A program made the position numbers and the translations under genes. A stretch of DNA of 37,462 nt from Curvibacter sp. PD_MW3 (GTDB taxonomy: Bacteria; Pseudomonadota; Gammaproteobacteria; Burkholderiales; Burkholderiaceae_C), in NCBI GenBank assembly GCA_002633085.1, contig NSIV01000015.1, positions 1 through 37,462 on the forward strand, read 5' to 3'. Below the pieces are notes generated by a model, which searched no databases, was not told the DNA's origin, and saw only the letters and a list, made by a program, of their open reading frames with translations. Positions 8,060 through 15,550 of this stretch are shown here, one piece after another (positions within the stretch are counted from its first letter, which is position 1; each line of letters begins with the position of its first letter).

Positions 8060-9523
8060 ATGGAAAAAACGGACACCTTGCCGCGTGATGCCCAGAGCAT
8101 TCTGGAGCTGGCGGCGCGCTCCATGTTCGACCTGTTTGCCAACGCCAGCGAAGGCATGCTGCTGGTGGACCGGCAGGGCAAGGTGGTCTGGATCAACGAG
8201 CAGTACAAGCGTTTCCTGCCGGCACTCGGGTTCGAGCGGGTGGAAGATTTTGTCGGTCACCCAGTGGCCAGCGTGGTGCACAACACGCAGATGCACCATG
8301 TGCTGGAGAGCGGCAAGCCGATCCTGATCGACCTGCTGAGCAACCGCGCCGGCACCTTCGGCGTCAGCCGCATTCCGCTGCGTGACAGCTCGGGCGAGGT
8401 CATCGGTGCGCTGGGCATCGTGCTGTTCGACCACCCCGAGACCAATCTGCAGCCGCTGATTACCAAGTTCGCTGCCCTGCAGCGCGAGCTGGATGATGCC
8501 CGCCGTGAGCTGGCCAGCCAGCGCAGCGGACAGCGCCAGGCCAAGTACACCTTCGCCAGTTTCGTTGGTGCCAGCCCGGCGGTGGTGGAGGTCAAGCGCC
8601 TGGCGCGCCGTGCCGCGCAGTCCAGCAGCACTGTGCTGTTGTTAGGCGAGACCGGTACCGGCAAGGAGTTGCTGGCGCATGCCATCCATGCGGTGTCGGC
8701 ACGTGCGGCCAGGCCGTTCGTCAGCGTCAACATCGCCGCTGTGCCCGACACCCTGCTGGAGGCGGAGTTCTTCGGTGTGGCGCCCGGGGCCTACACCGGT
8801 GCCGAGCGCAAGGGTCGTGACGGCAAGCTCAAGCTGGCCGACGGCGGCACGTTGTTTCTGGATGAGATTGGTGACATGCCGCTGGGGCTGCAGTCCAAGC
8901 TCTTGCGCGCCTTGCAGGAAGGGGAGTTCGAGCCCCTGGGCTCCAACCAGCTGATGCGCTTCGATGCCAAGGTGATTGCCGCCACCTCGCGTGACCTCGG
9001 GCGCCTGGTGCGCGAGGGCAAGTTCCGTGAGGACCTGTACTACCGTTTGAACGTGCTGCCGATCCGGGTGCCTCCGCTGCGCGAGCGCCGCGCCGACATC
9101 CCGGCCCTGGCCGAGGCGCTGGGGGAAGACATTGCCTTGCGCAGTGGTTTGCCGCAGCCTGAACTGACAGCAGACGCCATGGATTTGCTGTCAGCCCAGG
9201 TCTGGCGTGGCAATGTGCGCGAGTTGCGCAATGTGCTGGAGCAGGCCGCCATGCTGGGCGACACCCACCGCATTGACCGGGCACAGATCGAGAAGGTGCT
9301 GCGCGAGACCGGCATTGAACAGCTGGAACCCGTGTTGACCGAGGGCGCGCAGCAGGCTTCGGCGTCGGCGCCGATCCGCCCGCTGGCAGAACAGGTGGCG
9401 CAACTGGAGCGCACTGCCATTGCCGCGGCCATGGCGGCCAGTGGCGGCAACAAGGTGGCTGCAGCGAAACTACTGGGAATCTCCCGTGCCACCTTGTATG
9501 AGCGGCTGGATTCATTTGCCTGA
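8060..9523 (+). CDS. PAS - AAA+ - Fis sigma-54-dependent transcriptional activator
   Basis: An enhancer-binding protein of the NtrC class, 487 residues. The N-terminal PAS-type sensor (about 20-130: NASEGMLLVDRQGKVVWINE) replaces a phospho-receiver domain, so the input is probably a small molecule or redox signal. The central AAA+ domain has Walker A GETGTGKE (from residue 196), the sigma-54 contact loop as GAYTGA (243-248, Tyr in place of the usual Phe, a tolerated variant), Walker B GGTLFLDEIGD, and the R-finger region. The C-terminal Fis-type helix-turn-helix is NKVAAAKLLGISRATLYERL. It stands immediately upstream of a triple half-site array and a -24/-12 promoter that drive the transporter operon, so it is very likely the local regulator. 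No Shine-Dalgarno; TACCAT at 8048-8053 suggests a leaderless or near-leaderless transcript. Confidence 0.94.
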   Translation: MEKTDTLPRDAQSILELAARSMFDLFANASEGMLLVDRQGKVVWINEQYKRFLPALGFERVEDFVGHPVASVVHNTQMHHVLESGKPILIDLLSNRAGTFGVSRIPLRDSSGEVIGALGIVLFDHPETNLQPLITKFAALQRELDDARRELASQRSGQRQAKYTFASFVGASPAVVEVKRLARRAAQSSSTVLLLGETGTGKELLAHAIHAVSARAARPFVSVNIAAVPDTLLEAEFFGVAPGAYTGAERKGRDGKLKLADGGTLFLDEIGDMPLGLQSKLLRALQEGEFEPLGSNQLMRFDAKVIAATSRDLGRLVREGKFREDLYYRLNVLPIRVPPLRERRADIPALAEALGEDIALRSGLPQPELTADAMDLLSAQVWRGNVRELRNVLEQAAMLGDTHRIDRAQIEKVLRETGIEQLEPVLTEGAQQASASAPIRPLAEQVAQLERTAIAAAMAASGGNKVAAAKLLGISRATLYERLDSFA

Positions 9524-9535
9524 TATTTAGACAAA

Positions 9536-9567
9536 TGTATTAAATTAATACACTTATTTGTATTAAT
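9536..9567 (+). promoter_or_regulatory. Triple TGTATTAA half-site array, candidate enhancer (UAS) for the sigma-54 activator
   Basis: TGTATTAAATTAATACA (9536-9552) is an inverted repeat with perfect 8-bp arms around one base. A third half-site, TGTATTAAT (9559-9567), forms a second inverted repeat with ATTAATACA (9544-9552). Orientation is forward-reverse-forward, and the two forward copies are 23 bp apart, about two helical turns. The array ends 58 bp upstream of the -24 box, a usual place for an enhancer of this promoter class. Confidence 0.65.
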
Positions 9568-9625
9568 TTTGAGCATTTGGGGTTGATCCGTTCGGGAAGG
9601 TCAATCAAATCAAGCACTTGGCGAT

Positions 9626-9641
9626 TGGCATGATCTGTGCT
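9626..9641 (+). promoter_or_regulatory. sigma-54 (-24/-12) promoter of the transporter operon
   Basis: TGGCATGATCTGTGCT against the consensus TGGCACG-N4-TTGCT: the invariant GG and GC have exactly the right spacing, and only one base of each box deviates. Initiation near 9652 would leave a leader of about 27 bases containing the AAGGAG ribosome-binding site. Confidence 0.8.
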
Positions 9642-9678
9642 CAGATGCACTGTTCGCACACATAACAAGGAGACATCC

Positions 9679-10878
9679 ATGCAACGACGCACCTGGGTCG
9701 CCCGGGCCGGTCTGATGACCGCGACCATGGCCGCCACACTCTTCGCCAGTTCGGCTTTCGCGCAGGGCAAGGAGATCCGCATTGCCCACATCTACAGCAA
9801 GACCGGCGCACTGGAAGCCTATGGCAAGCAGACCCAGACCGGTTTCATGATGGGCCTGGACTACGCCACTGGCGGCACCATGACGGTTGCTGGTCGCAAG
9901 ATCGTGGTGATCGAGAAGGACGACCAGGGCAAGCCCGACCTCGGCAAGAGCCTGCTGGCCGCCGCCTATGGCGACGACAAGGTGGACCTGGCCGTCGGCC
10001 CCACCGCTTCGCCCGTGGCGCTGGCCATGCTGCCGGTAGCCGAGGAGTACAAGAAGGTGCTGCTGGTGGAGCCGGCCGTGGCCGATTCCATCACCGGTGA
10101 CAAGTGGAACAAGTACATCTTCCGCACTGGCCGCAACAGCAGCCAGGACGCGATTGCCAACGCCGTGGCGCTGGACAAGGAAGGCATCAGCATCGTCACC
10201 ATGGCGCAGGACTCAGCCTTCGGTCGCGACGGCGTCAAGGCCTTCAAGGAAGCGCTGAAGAAAGCCAAGCTGGTGCACGAAGAGTACCTGCCGCCGGCCA
10301 CCACCGACTTCACCGCCGGTGGCCAGCGCATGATCGACAAGCTCAAGGGCCTGCCGGGTCGCAAGGTGATCTTCATCATCTGGGCCGGCGGCAACCCGTT
10401 CAAGATCGCCGACATGGACCTGAAGCGCCACGGCATCGAGATCGCCACCGGGGGGAACATCCTGCCGGCCATGACGGCCTACAAGCAGTTCCCCGGCATG
10501 GAGGGCGCGGCCTACTACTACTTCGGCATTCCGAAGAACCCGGTCAACGAGGCGATGGTGTCCCAGCACTACAAGCTGTTCAAGGCACCGCCGGACTTCT
10601 TCACCGCCGGCGGTTTCAGTGCCGCCATGGCCGTGGTCACGGCGCTGAAGAAGACCTATGGCGAGACCGCCAGCAACAAGCTGATCGCCGCCATGGAAGG
10701 CATGAGCTTCGACACGCCCAAGGGCAAGATGACTTTCCGCAAGGAAGACCACCAGGCCATGCAGAGCATGTACCACTTCAAGATCAAGGTGGACCCGGCC
10801 TTTGCCTGGGGCGTGCCTGAACTCGTGCGCGAGATCAAGGCGGAAGAAATGGCCATCCCCATCCGCAACAAACGGTAA
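9679..10878 (+). CDS. Periplasmic binding protein of a HAAT-type ABC transporter
   Basis: Captures a small carboxylated or amino-acid-like ligand in the periplasm and delivers it to the permease pair. The 399-residue product has a signal peptide (MQRRTWVARAGLMTATMAAT..., cleavage after SSAFA near residue 28). The mature part begins KEIRIAHIYSKTGALEAYGK, the hallmark opening of LivK/type I periplasmic binding proteins, and continues with AVGPTASPVALAMLPVAEEY. ATG 9679 is chosen over an upstream GTG because AAGGAGA stands 7 bases before it and the signal peptide starts here. First gene of the sigma-54-controlled unit. HAAT binding proteins carry branched-chain amino acids, urea, short amides or aromatic acids; the ligand here cannot be deduced. 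The adjacent hydrolase and GST suggest an organic-acid or ester-derived compound. Confidence 0.93.
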   Translation: MQRRTWVARAGLMTATMAATLFASSAFAQGKEIRIAHIYSKTGALEAYGKQTQTGFMMGLDYATGGTMTVAGRKIVVIEKDDQGKPDLGKSLLAAAYGDDKVDLAVGPTASPVALAMLPVAEEYKKVLLVEPAVADSITGDKWNKYIFRTGRNSSQDAIANAVALDKEGISIVTMAQDSAFGRDGVKAFKEALKKAKLVHEEYLPPATTDFTAGGQRMIDKLKGLPGRKVIFIIWAGGNPFKIADMDLKRHGIEIATGGNILPAMTAYKQFPGMEGAAYYYFGIPKNPVNEAMVSQHYKLFKAPPDFFTAGGFSAAMAVVTALKKTYGETASNKLIAAMEGMSFDTPKGKMTFRKEDHQAMQSMYHFKIKVDPAFAWGVPELVREIKAEEMAIPIRNKR

Positions 10879-11014
10879 TTGAGTGCTCGGCTACTGCGCG
10901 CGCCGATGGCGGCGTTGCGCAGTGCTCGAAATCCTCACGTACCGCAAGTACGTTCCGGTTTCTGCGCGCTGTGCGCCTTGCCCTCGGCGCGCTCGCTACG
11001 CCGCTCCCTCAATT
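10877..11014. repeat. 138-bp imperfect palindrome between binding-protein and ATPase genes
   Basis: The outermost arms are AATTGAG (10877-10883) and CTCAATT (11008-11014). The innermost are ACGTAC (10937-10942) and GTACGT (10948-10953) around a 5-base loop, and the intervening about 54 bases on each side pair imperfectly but throughout. It begins at the stop codon and would fold into one long stem in RNA. REP/BIME-like intergenic elements with a GTACGT...ACGTAC core occur in related genomes as I recall. A role in transcript stabilisation or partial termination after the binding-protein gene is likely. Confidence 0.8.
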
Positions 11015-11031
11015 CCTTTTCGATTCTTCAA

Positions 11032-11799
11032 ATGCTTGAAACTCGGGATCTCACGATCCGCTTCGGCGGGCACGTGGCGGTCAATGCCGTCTCGTGCGCC
11101 TTTGCGCCGGGCACGCTGACGGCCATCGTCGGCCCCAACGGGGCCGGCAAGACCACTTACTTCAACCTGATCTCGGGGCAGCTCCAAGCCACGGCCGGGA
11201 CGGTGTCGCTCAATGGGCGCGATCTCTCCGGTCTGCCGGCTTCGGCGCGTACGCGTGCCGGCCTGGGGCGGGCCTTTCAATTGACCAACCTGTTCCCGAA
11301 TCTGAGCGTGCTGGAGAACATCCGGCTGGCAGTGCAGGCCACGCTGGAGGGGCCGCACCGTCGCGGTTTGAACCTGTGGAGCATCTGGAGCGATCACGCA
11401 CGGCTGACCGAGCGGGCGCACGAAATTTTGGCGTCGGTGGCCATGGCGCGGCAGCAGGATGCGCCGGTGGCCAGCCTGCCGCATGGCGACCAGCGCAAGC
11501 TGGAAGTGGCGTTGCTGATGGCGCTCGACCCGCAGGTCTACATGTTTGATGAACCGACCGCCGGCATGAGCCACGACGAAGCGCCGGTGATCCTGAACCT
11601 GATCCGTGCGCTCAAGCAAGACAAGTCCAAGACCATTCTGCTGGTGGAGCACAAGATGGACGTGGTGCGCGAACTGGCCGACCGCATCATCGTGCTGCAC
11701 AACGGCACGCTGGTCGCGGATGGTGAGCCAGCGGCCGTGATTGCTTCGCCGGTGGTGCAAGAGGCTTACCTCGGCGTGGCCAAGGAGGTTATCGAATGA
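11032..11799 (+). CDS. HAAT ABC transporter ATP-binding protein (LivG type)
   Basis: One of the two ATPases that power import. The 255-residue protein has Walker A GPNGAGKTT near residue 35, Q-loop region GRAFQLTNLFPNLSVLENI, an ABC signature in the variant form LPHGDQRKLEVA, Walker B VYMFDEPTAGM and the switch His in LLVEHKMDVV. The extra loop between Q-loop and signature (RRGLNLWSIWSDHARLTERA) is typical of LivG. ATG 11032 is chosen because it gives the normal start MLETRDLTIRFGG. The open frame upstream is the palindrome and is not credible as protein. Its stop overlaps the livF-type start (ATGA at 11796-11799), indicating translational coupling. Confidence 0.93.
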   Translation: MLETRDLTIRFGGHVAVNAVSCAFAPGTLTAIVGPNGAGKTTYFNLISGQLQATAGTVSLNGRDLSGLPASARTRAGLGRAFQLTNLFPNLSVLENIRLAVQATLEGPHRRGLNLWSIWSDHARLTERAHEILASVAMARQQDAPVASLPHGDQRKLEVALLMALDPQVYMFDEPTAGMSHDEAPVILNLIRALKQDKSKTILLVEHKMDVVRELADRIIVLHNGTLVADGEPAAVIASPVVQEAYLGVAKEVIE

Positions 11800-12521
11800 G
11801 CGATATGTTGTTGACGCTCGAAGGCGTGCACACCCACATCGGCGCGTACCACATCCTGCATGGTGTGGACCTGGTTGTGCCGCGCGGCCAGCTCACCATG
11901 CTGCTGGGCCGTAACGGTGCCGGCAAGACCACCACGCTGCGCACCATCATGGGCCTGTGGCAGGCCTCGCAGGGTCGTATCACCTTCAACGGGCAGGACA
12001 TCACGCGTCGGCACACACCGGCCATCGCTGCGCTGGACATCGCTTACGTGCCGGAGAACATGGGCATCTTCGCCGACCTCACGGTGAAAGAGAACATGCT
12101 GCTGGCCGCACGCCAGGCCAAGCACGCCCGCGACATGGACGAGGAACGCCTGCAGTGGATCTTCAAGCTCTTTCCGGCGGTGGAGAAGTTCTGGAACCAT
12201 CCGGCCGGCAAGCTCTCGGGCGGGCAGAAGCAGATGCTGGCGGTGTCGCGCGCCATCGTCGAGCCGCGCCGCCTGCTGATCGTTGACGAACCCAGCAAAG
12301 GGCTGGCGCCGGTGATGATCGACAACATGATCACGGCCTTTCAGCAGCTCAAGGCCAGCGGCGTGACCATCCTGCTGGTGGAGCAGAACATCAATTTCGC
12401 CAAACGCCTGGGTGACCGCGTCGCCGTGATGGACGACGGCCGCGTGGTGCATGCCGGCGCCATGCAGGCGCTGGCCGAGGACGAGGTATTGCAGCAGTCG
12501 CTGCTGGGGTTGGCGTTATGA
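11796..12521 (+). CDS. HAAT ABC transporter ATP-binding protein (LivF type)
   Basis: Second ATPase of the importer, 241 residues. It has Walker A GRNGAGKTT, the LivF-typical opening LEGVHTHIGAYHILHGVDL, YVPENMGIFADLTVKENM after the Q-loop, ABC signature LSGGQKQMLAVSRA, Walker B LLIVDEPSKGLAP and switch His region LLVEQNINFA (Gln-Asn in the H-loop position, normal for LivF). It overlaps the preceding and following genes by 4 bases each (ATGA junctions), so the ATPases and the first permease are made from one coupled message. Confidence 0.94.
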   Translation: MSDMLLTLEGVHTHIGAYHILHGVDLVVPRGQLTMLLGRNGAGKTTTLRTIMGLWQASQGRITFNGQDITRRHTPAIAALDIAYVPENMGIFADLTVKENMLLAARQAKHARDMDEERLQWIFKLFPAVEKFWNHPAGKLSGGQKQMLAVSRAIVEPRRLLIVDEPSKGLAPVMIDNMITAFQQLKASGVTILLVEQNINFAKRLGDRVAVMDDGRVVHAGAMQALAEDEVLQQSLLGLAL

Positions 12522-13498
12522 CCAAGGATTTCGATTACAAGCCCTTGCTGCTGGTGCCCTTGTTGGCGCTGGCTGCCTTGCCGTTGATCGGCTCCGGCTC
12601 GACCTGGCTCACATTGACGGTGGCGGGGCTGGCCATGGGCATGATCGTCTTCATCATCGCCTCCGGTCTGACACTGGTGTTCGGCCTGATGGATGTGCTC
12701 AACTTCGGCCACGGTGTCTTCATCGCGCTCGGTGCCTTTGTGGCCACCAGTGTGCTGGGTGTCATGGGCGACTGGACTGGCTCGACCGAGCTGTGGCGCA
12801 ACCTGCTGGCGGTGCTGCCGGCCATGCTGGTGGCGATGGCGGTGGCCGGCGCGCTCGGCCTGGCGTTTGAGCGCTTCATCGTGCGGCCGGTCTACGGCCA
12901 GCACCTCAAGCAGATTCTCATCACCATGGGCGGCATGATCATTGGTGAAGAGTTGATCAAGGTGATCTGGGGCCCGCTGCAGATTCCGCTGCCGCTGCCC
13001 GAGGGCATGCGCGGCGCCTTGGCGCTGGGCGAGGCTTCGATCGAGAAATACCGCGTGATTGCGGTGGTGGTGGGGCTGGCGGTGTTTGCCGTGCAGGCCT
13101 GGACGCTGTCGCGCACCAAGATCGGCCTGCTGATCCGCGCCGGCGTGCAGGACCGCGAGATGGTCGAGGCACTGGGTTACCGCATCCGCCGCCTGTTTGT
13201 TGGTGTCTTCGTCATGGGCAGCGCGCTGGCCGGCCTGGGCGGCGTGATGTGGGGCCTGTACCAGCAGAACGTGGTGCCGCAGATGGGCGCGCAGGTCAAT
13301 GTGCTGATCTTCATCGTCATCATCATCGGCGGCCTGGGTTCCACTGGCGGCGCCTTGATCGGTTCGCTGCTGGTCGGGCTGATGGCCAACTACACCGGCT
13401 TTCTGCTGCCGAAGGTGGCGCTGTTTTCCAACATCGCGCTGATGGTTGCCATCCTGCTCTGGCGGCCGCAAGGCGTGTACCCGGTCGCGAACCGTTAA
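12518..13498 (+). CDS. HAAT ABC transporter permease (LivH type)
   Basis: Inner-membrane half of the translocation channel, 326 residues, with about eight hydrophobic segments. It has the LivH landmark ASGLTLVFGLMDVLNFGHGVFIALGAF and, near the C-terminus, NVLIFIVIIIGGLGSTGGALIGSLLVG, the cytoplasmic EAA-like loop that contacts the ATPases. Start ATG overlaps the end of the LivF-type gene. It partners the next gene to form a heterodimer. The N-terminal segment (YKPLLLVPLLALAALPLIG) adds a hydrophobic helix compared with the shortest LivH proteins. Confidence 0.93.
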   Translation: MTKDFDYKPLLLVPLLALAALPLIGSGSTWLTLTVAGLAMGMIVFIIASGLTLVFGLMDVLNFGHGVFIALGAFVATSVLGVMGDWTGSTELWRNLLAVLPAMLVAMAVAGALGLAFERFIVRPVYGQHLKQILITMGGMIIGEELIKVIWGPLQIPLPLPEGMRGALALGEASIEKYRVIAVVVGLAVFAVQAWTLSRTKIGLLIRAGVQDREMVEALGYRIRRLFVGVFVMGSALAGLGGVMWGLYQQNVVPQMGAQVNVLIFIVIIIGGLGSTGGALIGSLLVGLMANYTGFLLPKVALFSNIALMVAILLWRPQGVYPVANR

Positions 13499-13510
13499 GG
13501 AGAGGAAGAG

Positions 13511-14587
13511 ATGTTTGCTCGCCTCATTTCCAACGACCTGCCGCGCAGCCGCGTGCTGGCGGTGCTGCTGGTCCTGCTGCTGCTGGCGCTGGCGGCTGCG
13601 CCCTTCATCGCGCCGGGCGTGAAGGCGCTCAATGTCGCGGCCAAGGTGCTGATCTTCGTCGTGCTGGTGGCCAGCTTCGACCTGCTGCTGGGTTACACCG
13701 GCATCGTCAGCTTCGCGCATACCATGTTCTTCGGCATCGGCGCCTATGGCATCGCCATCGCCAGTACCCTGCTGGGGCCCACTTGGGGCGCGCTGGGCGT
13801 GGGGCTGGTCGCGGCGCTGCTGCTGTCGCTGCTGCTGGCGCTGGCCATCGGCCTGTTTTCGCTGCGCGTGCGTGCCATCTTCTTTGCCATGATCACGCTG
13901 GCGGTGGCCTCGGCCTTCCAGACCCTGGCCTCGCAGCTGTCGGAGTTCACCGGCGGTGAGGACGGGCTGAGCTTCAAGCTGCCGGAGTGGCTGTCGCCCA
14001 GCTTTGAGCTGTTCGAGGAGCCGGTGCTGGGCGTCATGCTCGACGGCCGGCTGATCTGCTACTACCTGCTGTTCGTGGCCGCGCTGCTGCTGCTGCTGGC
14101 GCTACTGCGCATTGTCAATTCGCCGTTCGGCCGCGTGCTGCAGGCCATCCGTGAGAACGAGTTCCGTGCCGAGGCCATTGGCTACCGCGTGGTGGTGTAC
14201 CGCACATTGTCCAGCGTGCTGTCGGCGCTGTTCGCCTGCCTGGCCGGTGCCATGCTGGCGCTCTGGCTGCGCTACAACGGGCCCGACACCTCGCTCTCGT
14301 TCGAGATCATGATGGACGTGCTGCTGATCGTGGTCATTGGCGGCATGGGCACGATCTACGGCTCGGCTCTCGGTGCGGCGCTGTTCGTGGTGGCGCAAAG
14401 TTATCTGCAGGACCTGCTGCGTTTGGCCAGCGAGGCCGCATCTGCCGTGCCGCAGCTGTCGGCCCTGCTGTCGCCCGACCGCTGGCTGCTCTGGCTCGGC
14501 CTGCTGTTCGTGCTGTCGGTCTATTACTTTCCCACGGGGGTGGTCGGGCGCCTGCGCGCTGCCGTCGCCCAAGGAGGCGCACGATGA
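13511..14587 (+). CDS. HAAT ABC transporter permease (LivM type)
   Basis: Second permease, 358 residues, strongly hydrophobic throughout. LivM landmarks are NVAAKVLIFVVLVASFDLLLGYTGIVSFAHTMFFGIGAYG and the conserved RVLQAIRENEFRAEAIGYRV followed by IVVIGGMGTIYGSALGA. It starts 12 bp after the LivH-type gene with AAGGAGAGGAAGAG immediately upstream as ribosome-binding site. Its stop overlaps the start of the alpha/beta hydrolase gene by 4 bases, which ties that hydrolase to the transport operon. Confidence 0.93.
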   Translation: MFARLISNDLPRSRVLAVLLVLLLLALAAAPFIAPGVKALNVAAKVLIFVVLVASFDLLLGYTGIVSFAHTMFFGIGAYGIAIASTLLGPTWGALGVGLVAALLLSLLLALAIGLFSLRVRAIFFAMITLAVASAFQTLASQLSEFTGGEDGLSFKLPEWLSPSFELFEEPVLGVMLDGRLICYYLLFVAALLLLLALLRIVNSPFGRVLQAIRENEFRAEAIGYRVVVYRTLSSVLSALFACLAGAMLALWLRYNGPDTSLSFEIMMDVLLIVVIGGMGTIYGSALGAALFVVAQSYLQDLLRLASEAASAVPQLSALLSPDRWLLWLGLLFVLSVYYFPTGVVGRLRAAVAQGGAR

Positions 14588-15453
14588 ACCCCACGTCGAA
14601 TTACCTGACCCTGGCCGGTCGCGAAATCCATTACATGGCGTGGGGCGCGCCGGATGCGGAGCCGGTCATCGCCTGGCATGGCCTGGCGCGCACCGGGCGC
14701 GACATGGACGAACTGGCCGAGCACCTCAGTGCCCACGGCTACCGCGTGATCTGCCCCGACACGCTGGGCCGCGGCTTGAGCCAGTGGAGCCCGTTGCCGC
14801 TGCAGGAGTATTGCCTGGCGTTCTACGCGCGTCTGGCGGCTGCGCTGTTCGATCAGCTGAAGATCGAGCGCGCGCACTGGGTCGGTACCTCCATGGGCGG
14901 GGCCATCGGCACGGTGTGCGCCTCGGGCCTGTTCCAGCCGCAGCTCAAGGCACGCATCCGCAGCTTGGTGCTCAACGACAACGCGCCCGAGCTGGCGGCG
15001 GCGGCCATCAACCGCATCCGCGCTTATGCCGGCAACCCGCCGGCGTTCGAGACCGTGCGTGAGCTGGAGGCCTTTTTCCGCCAGGCCTACAAACCCTACG
15101 GCTGGCTCAGCGACGCGCAGTGGCGCCGCCTGACGGAGACGTCCACCCGCCGCTTGCCCAATGGCCGTGTGACGCCGCATTACGACCCGGCCATGGTGCA
15201 GCAGTTCGAGCATCACCCCGATGACTACCTGATCTGGGACCACTACGAGCAGGTCGAGATCCCGGTACTGCTGTTGCGTGGGGTCGAGTCCGACCTGGTG
15301 CTGCCCGAGACGGCCGCAAAGATGCAGATCTGCGGCCCGGGCCGCCGCGGGCCGTTGCAATCGATCGAGGTGCCCGATTGCGGCCACGCGCCGGCGCTCA
15401 ACGTGCCGGCCCAGCTTGACGCCGTGCTGGACTTCATCCGCCGCGCCGCCTGA
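14584..15453 (+). CDS. Alpha/beta-fold hydrolase
   Basis: A cytoplasmic hydrolase of 289 residues. The nucleophile elbow GTSMGG puts the catalytic Ser at residue 103. The oxyanion-hole region is AWHGLARTGRDMDELAEHL, the likely acid is Asp in LLLRGVESDLVLP, and the catalytic His is in CGHAPALN near the C-terminus, so the triad is complete. No signal peptide. The closest well-known relatives by overall pattern are ester, enol-lactone or C-C-bond hydrolases. Translational overlap (ATGA) with the LivM-type gene argues that its substrate is the imported compound or a product of it, but this is inference. No Shine-Dalgarno of its own is needed given the coupling; GGAGG occurs at 14573-14577. Confidence 0.9.
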   Translation: MNPTSNYLTLAGREIHYMAWGAPDAEPVIAWHGLARTGRDMDELAEHLSAHGYRVICPDTLGRGLSQWSPLPLQEYCLAFYARLAAALFDQLKIERAHWVGTSMGGAIGTVCASGLFQPQLKARIRSLVLNDNAPELAAAAINRIRAYAGNPPAFETVRELEAFFRQAYKPYGWLSDAQWRRLTETSTRRLPNGRVTPHYDPAMVQQFEHHPDDYLIWDHYEQVEIPVLLLRGVESDLVLPETAAKMQICGPGRRGPLQSIEVPDCGHAPALNVPAQLDAVLDFIRRAA

Positions 15454-15505
15454 CGCTGCGGCGACAGGTCTTGCTGCAGGCAGCCGCTGCGGCGCGGTGC
15501 CGGCT

Positions 15506-15521
15506 TGGCACAATGCAGGCT
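15506..15521 (+). promoter_or_regulatory. Candidate second sigma-54 promoter, before the GST gene
   Basis: TGGCACAATGCAGGCT has a perfect -24 box (TGGCAC) and GGCT with GC exactly where the -12 GC is required, but lacks the preceding TT. It sits 30 bases upstream of the GST start, so initiation would fall near 15532. Confidence 0.4.
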
Positions 15522-15550
15522 CGATTCATCAAGAAGAACGAGGAGCAGGC

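Noticed and set aside
10879..11031. A 51-codon N-terminal extension of the LivG-type ATPase
   Set aside because: The region is a long palindrome and family members begin at the ATG at 11032.
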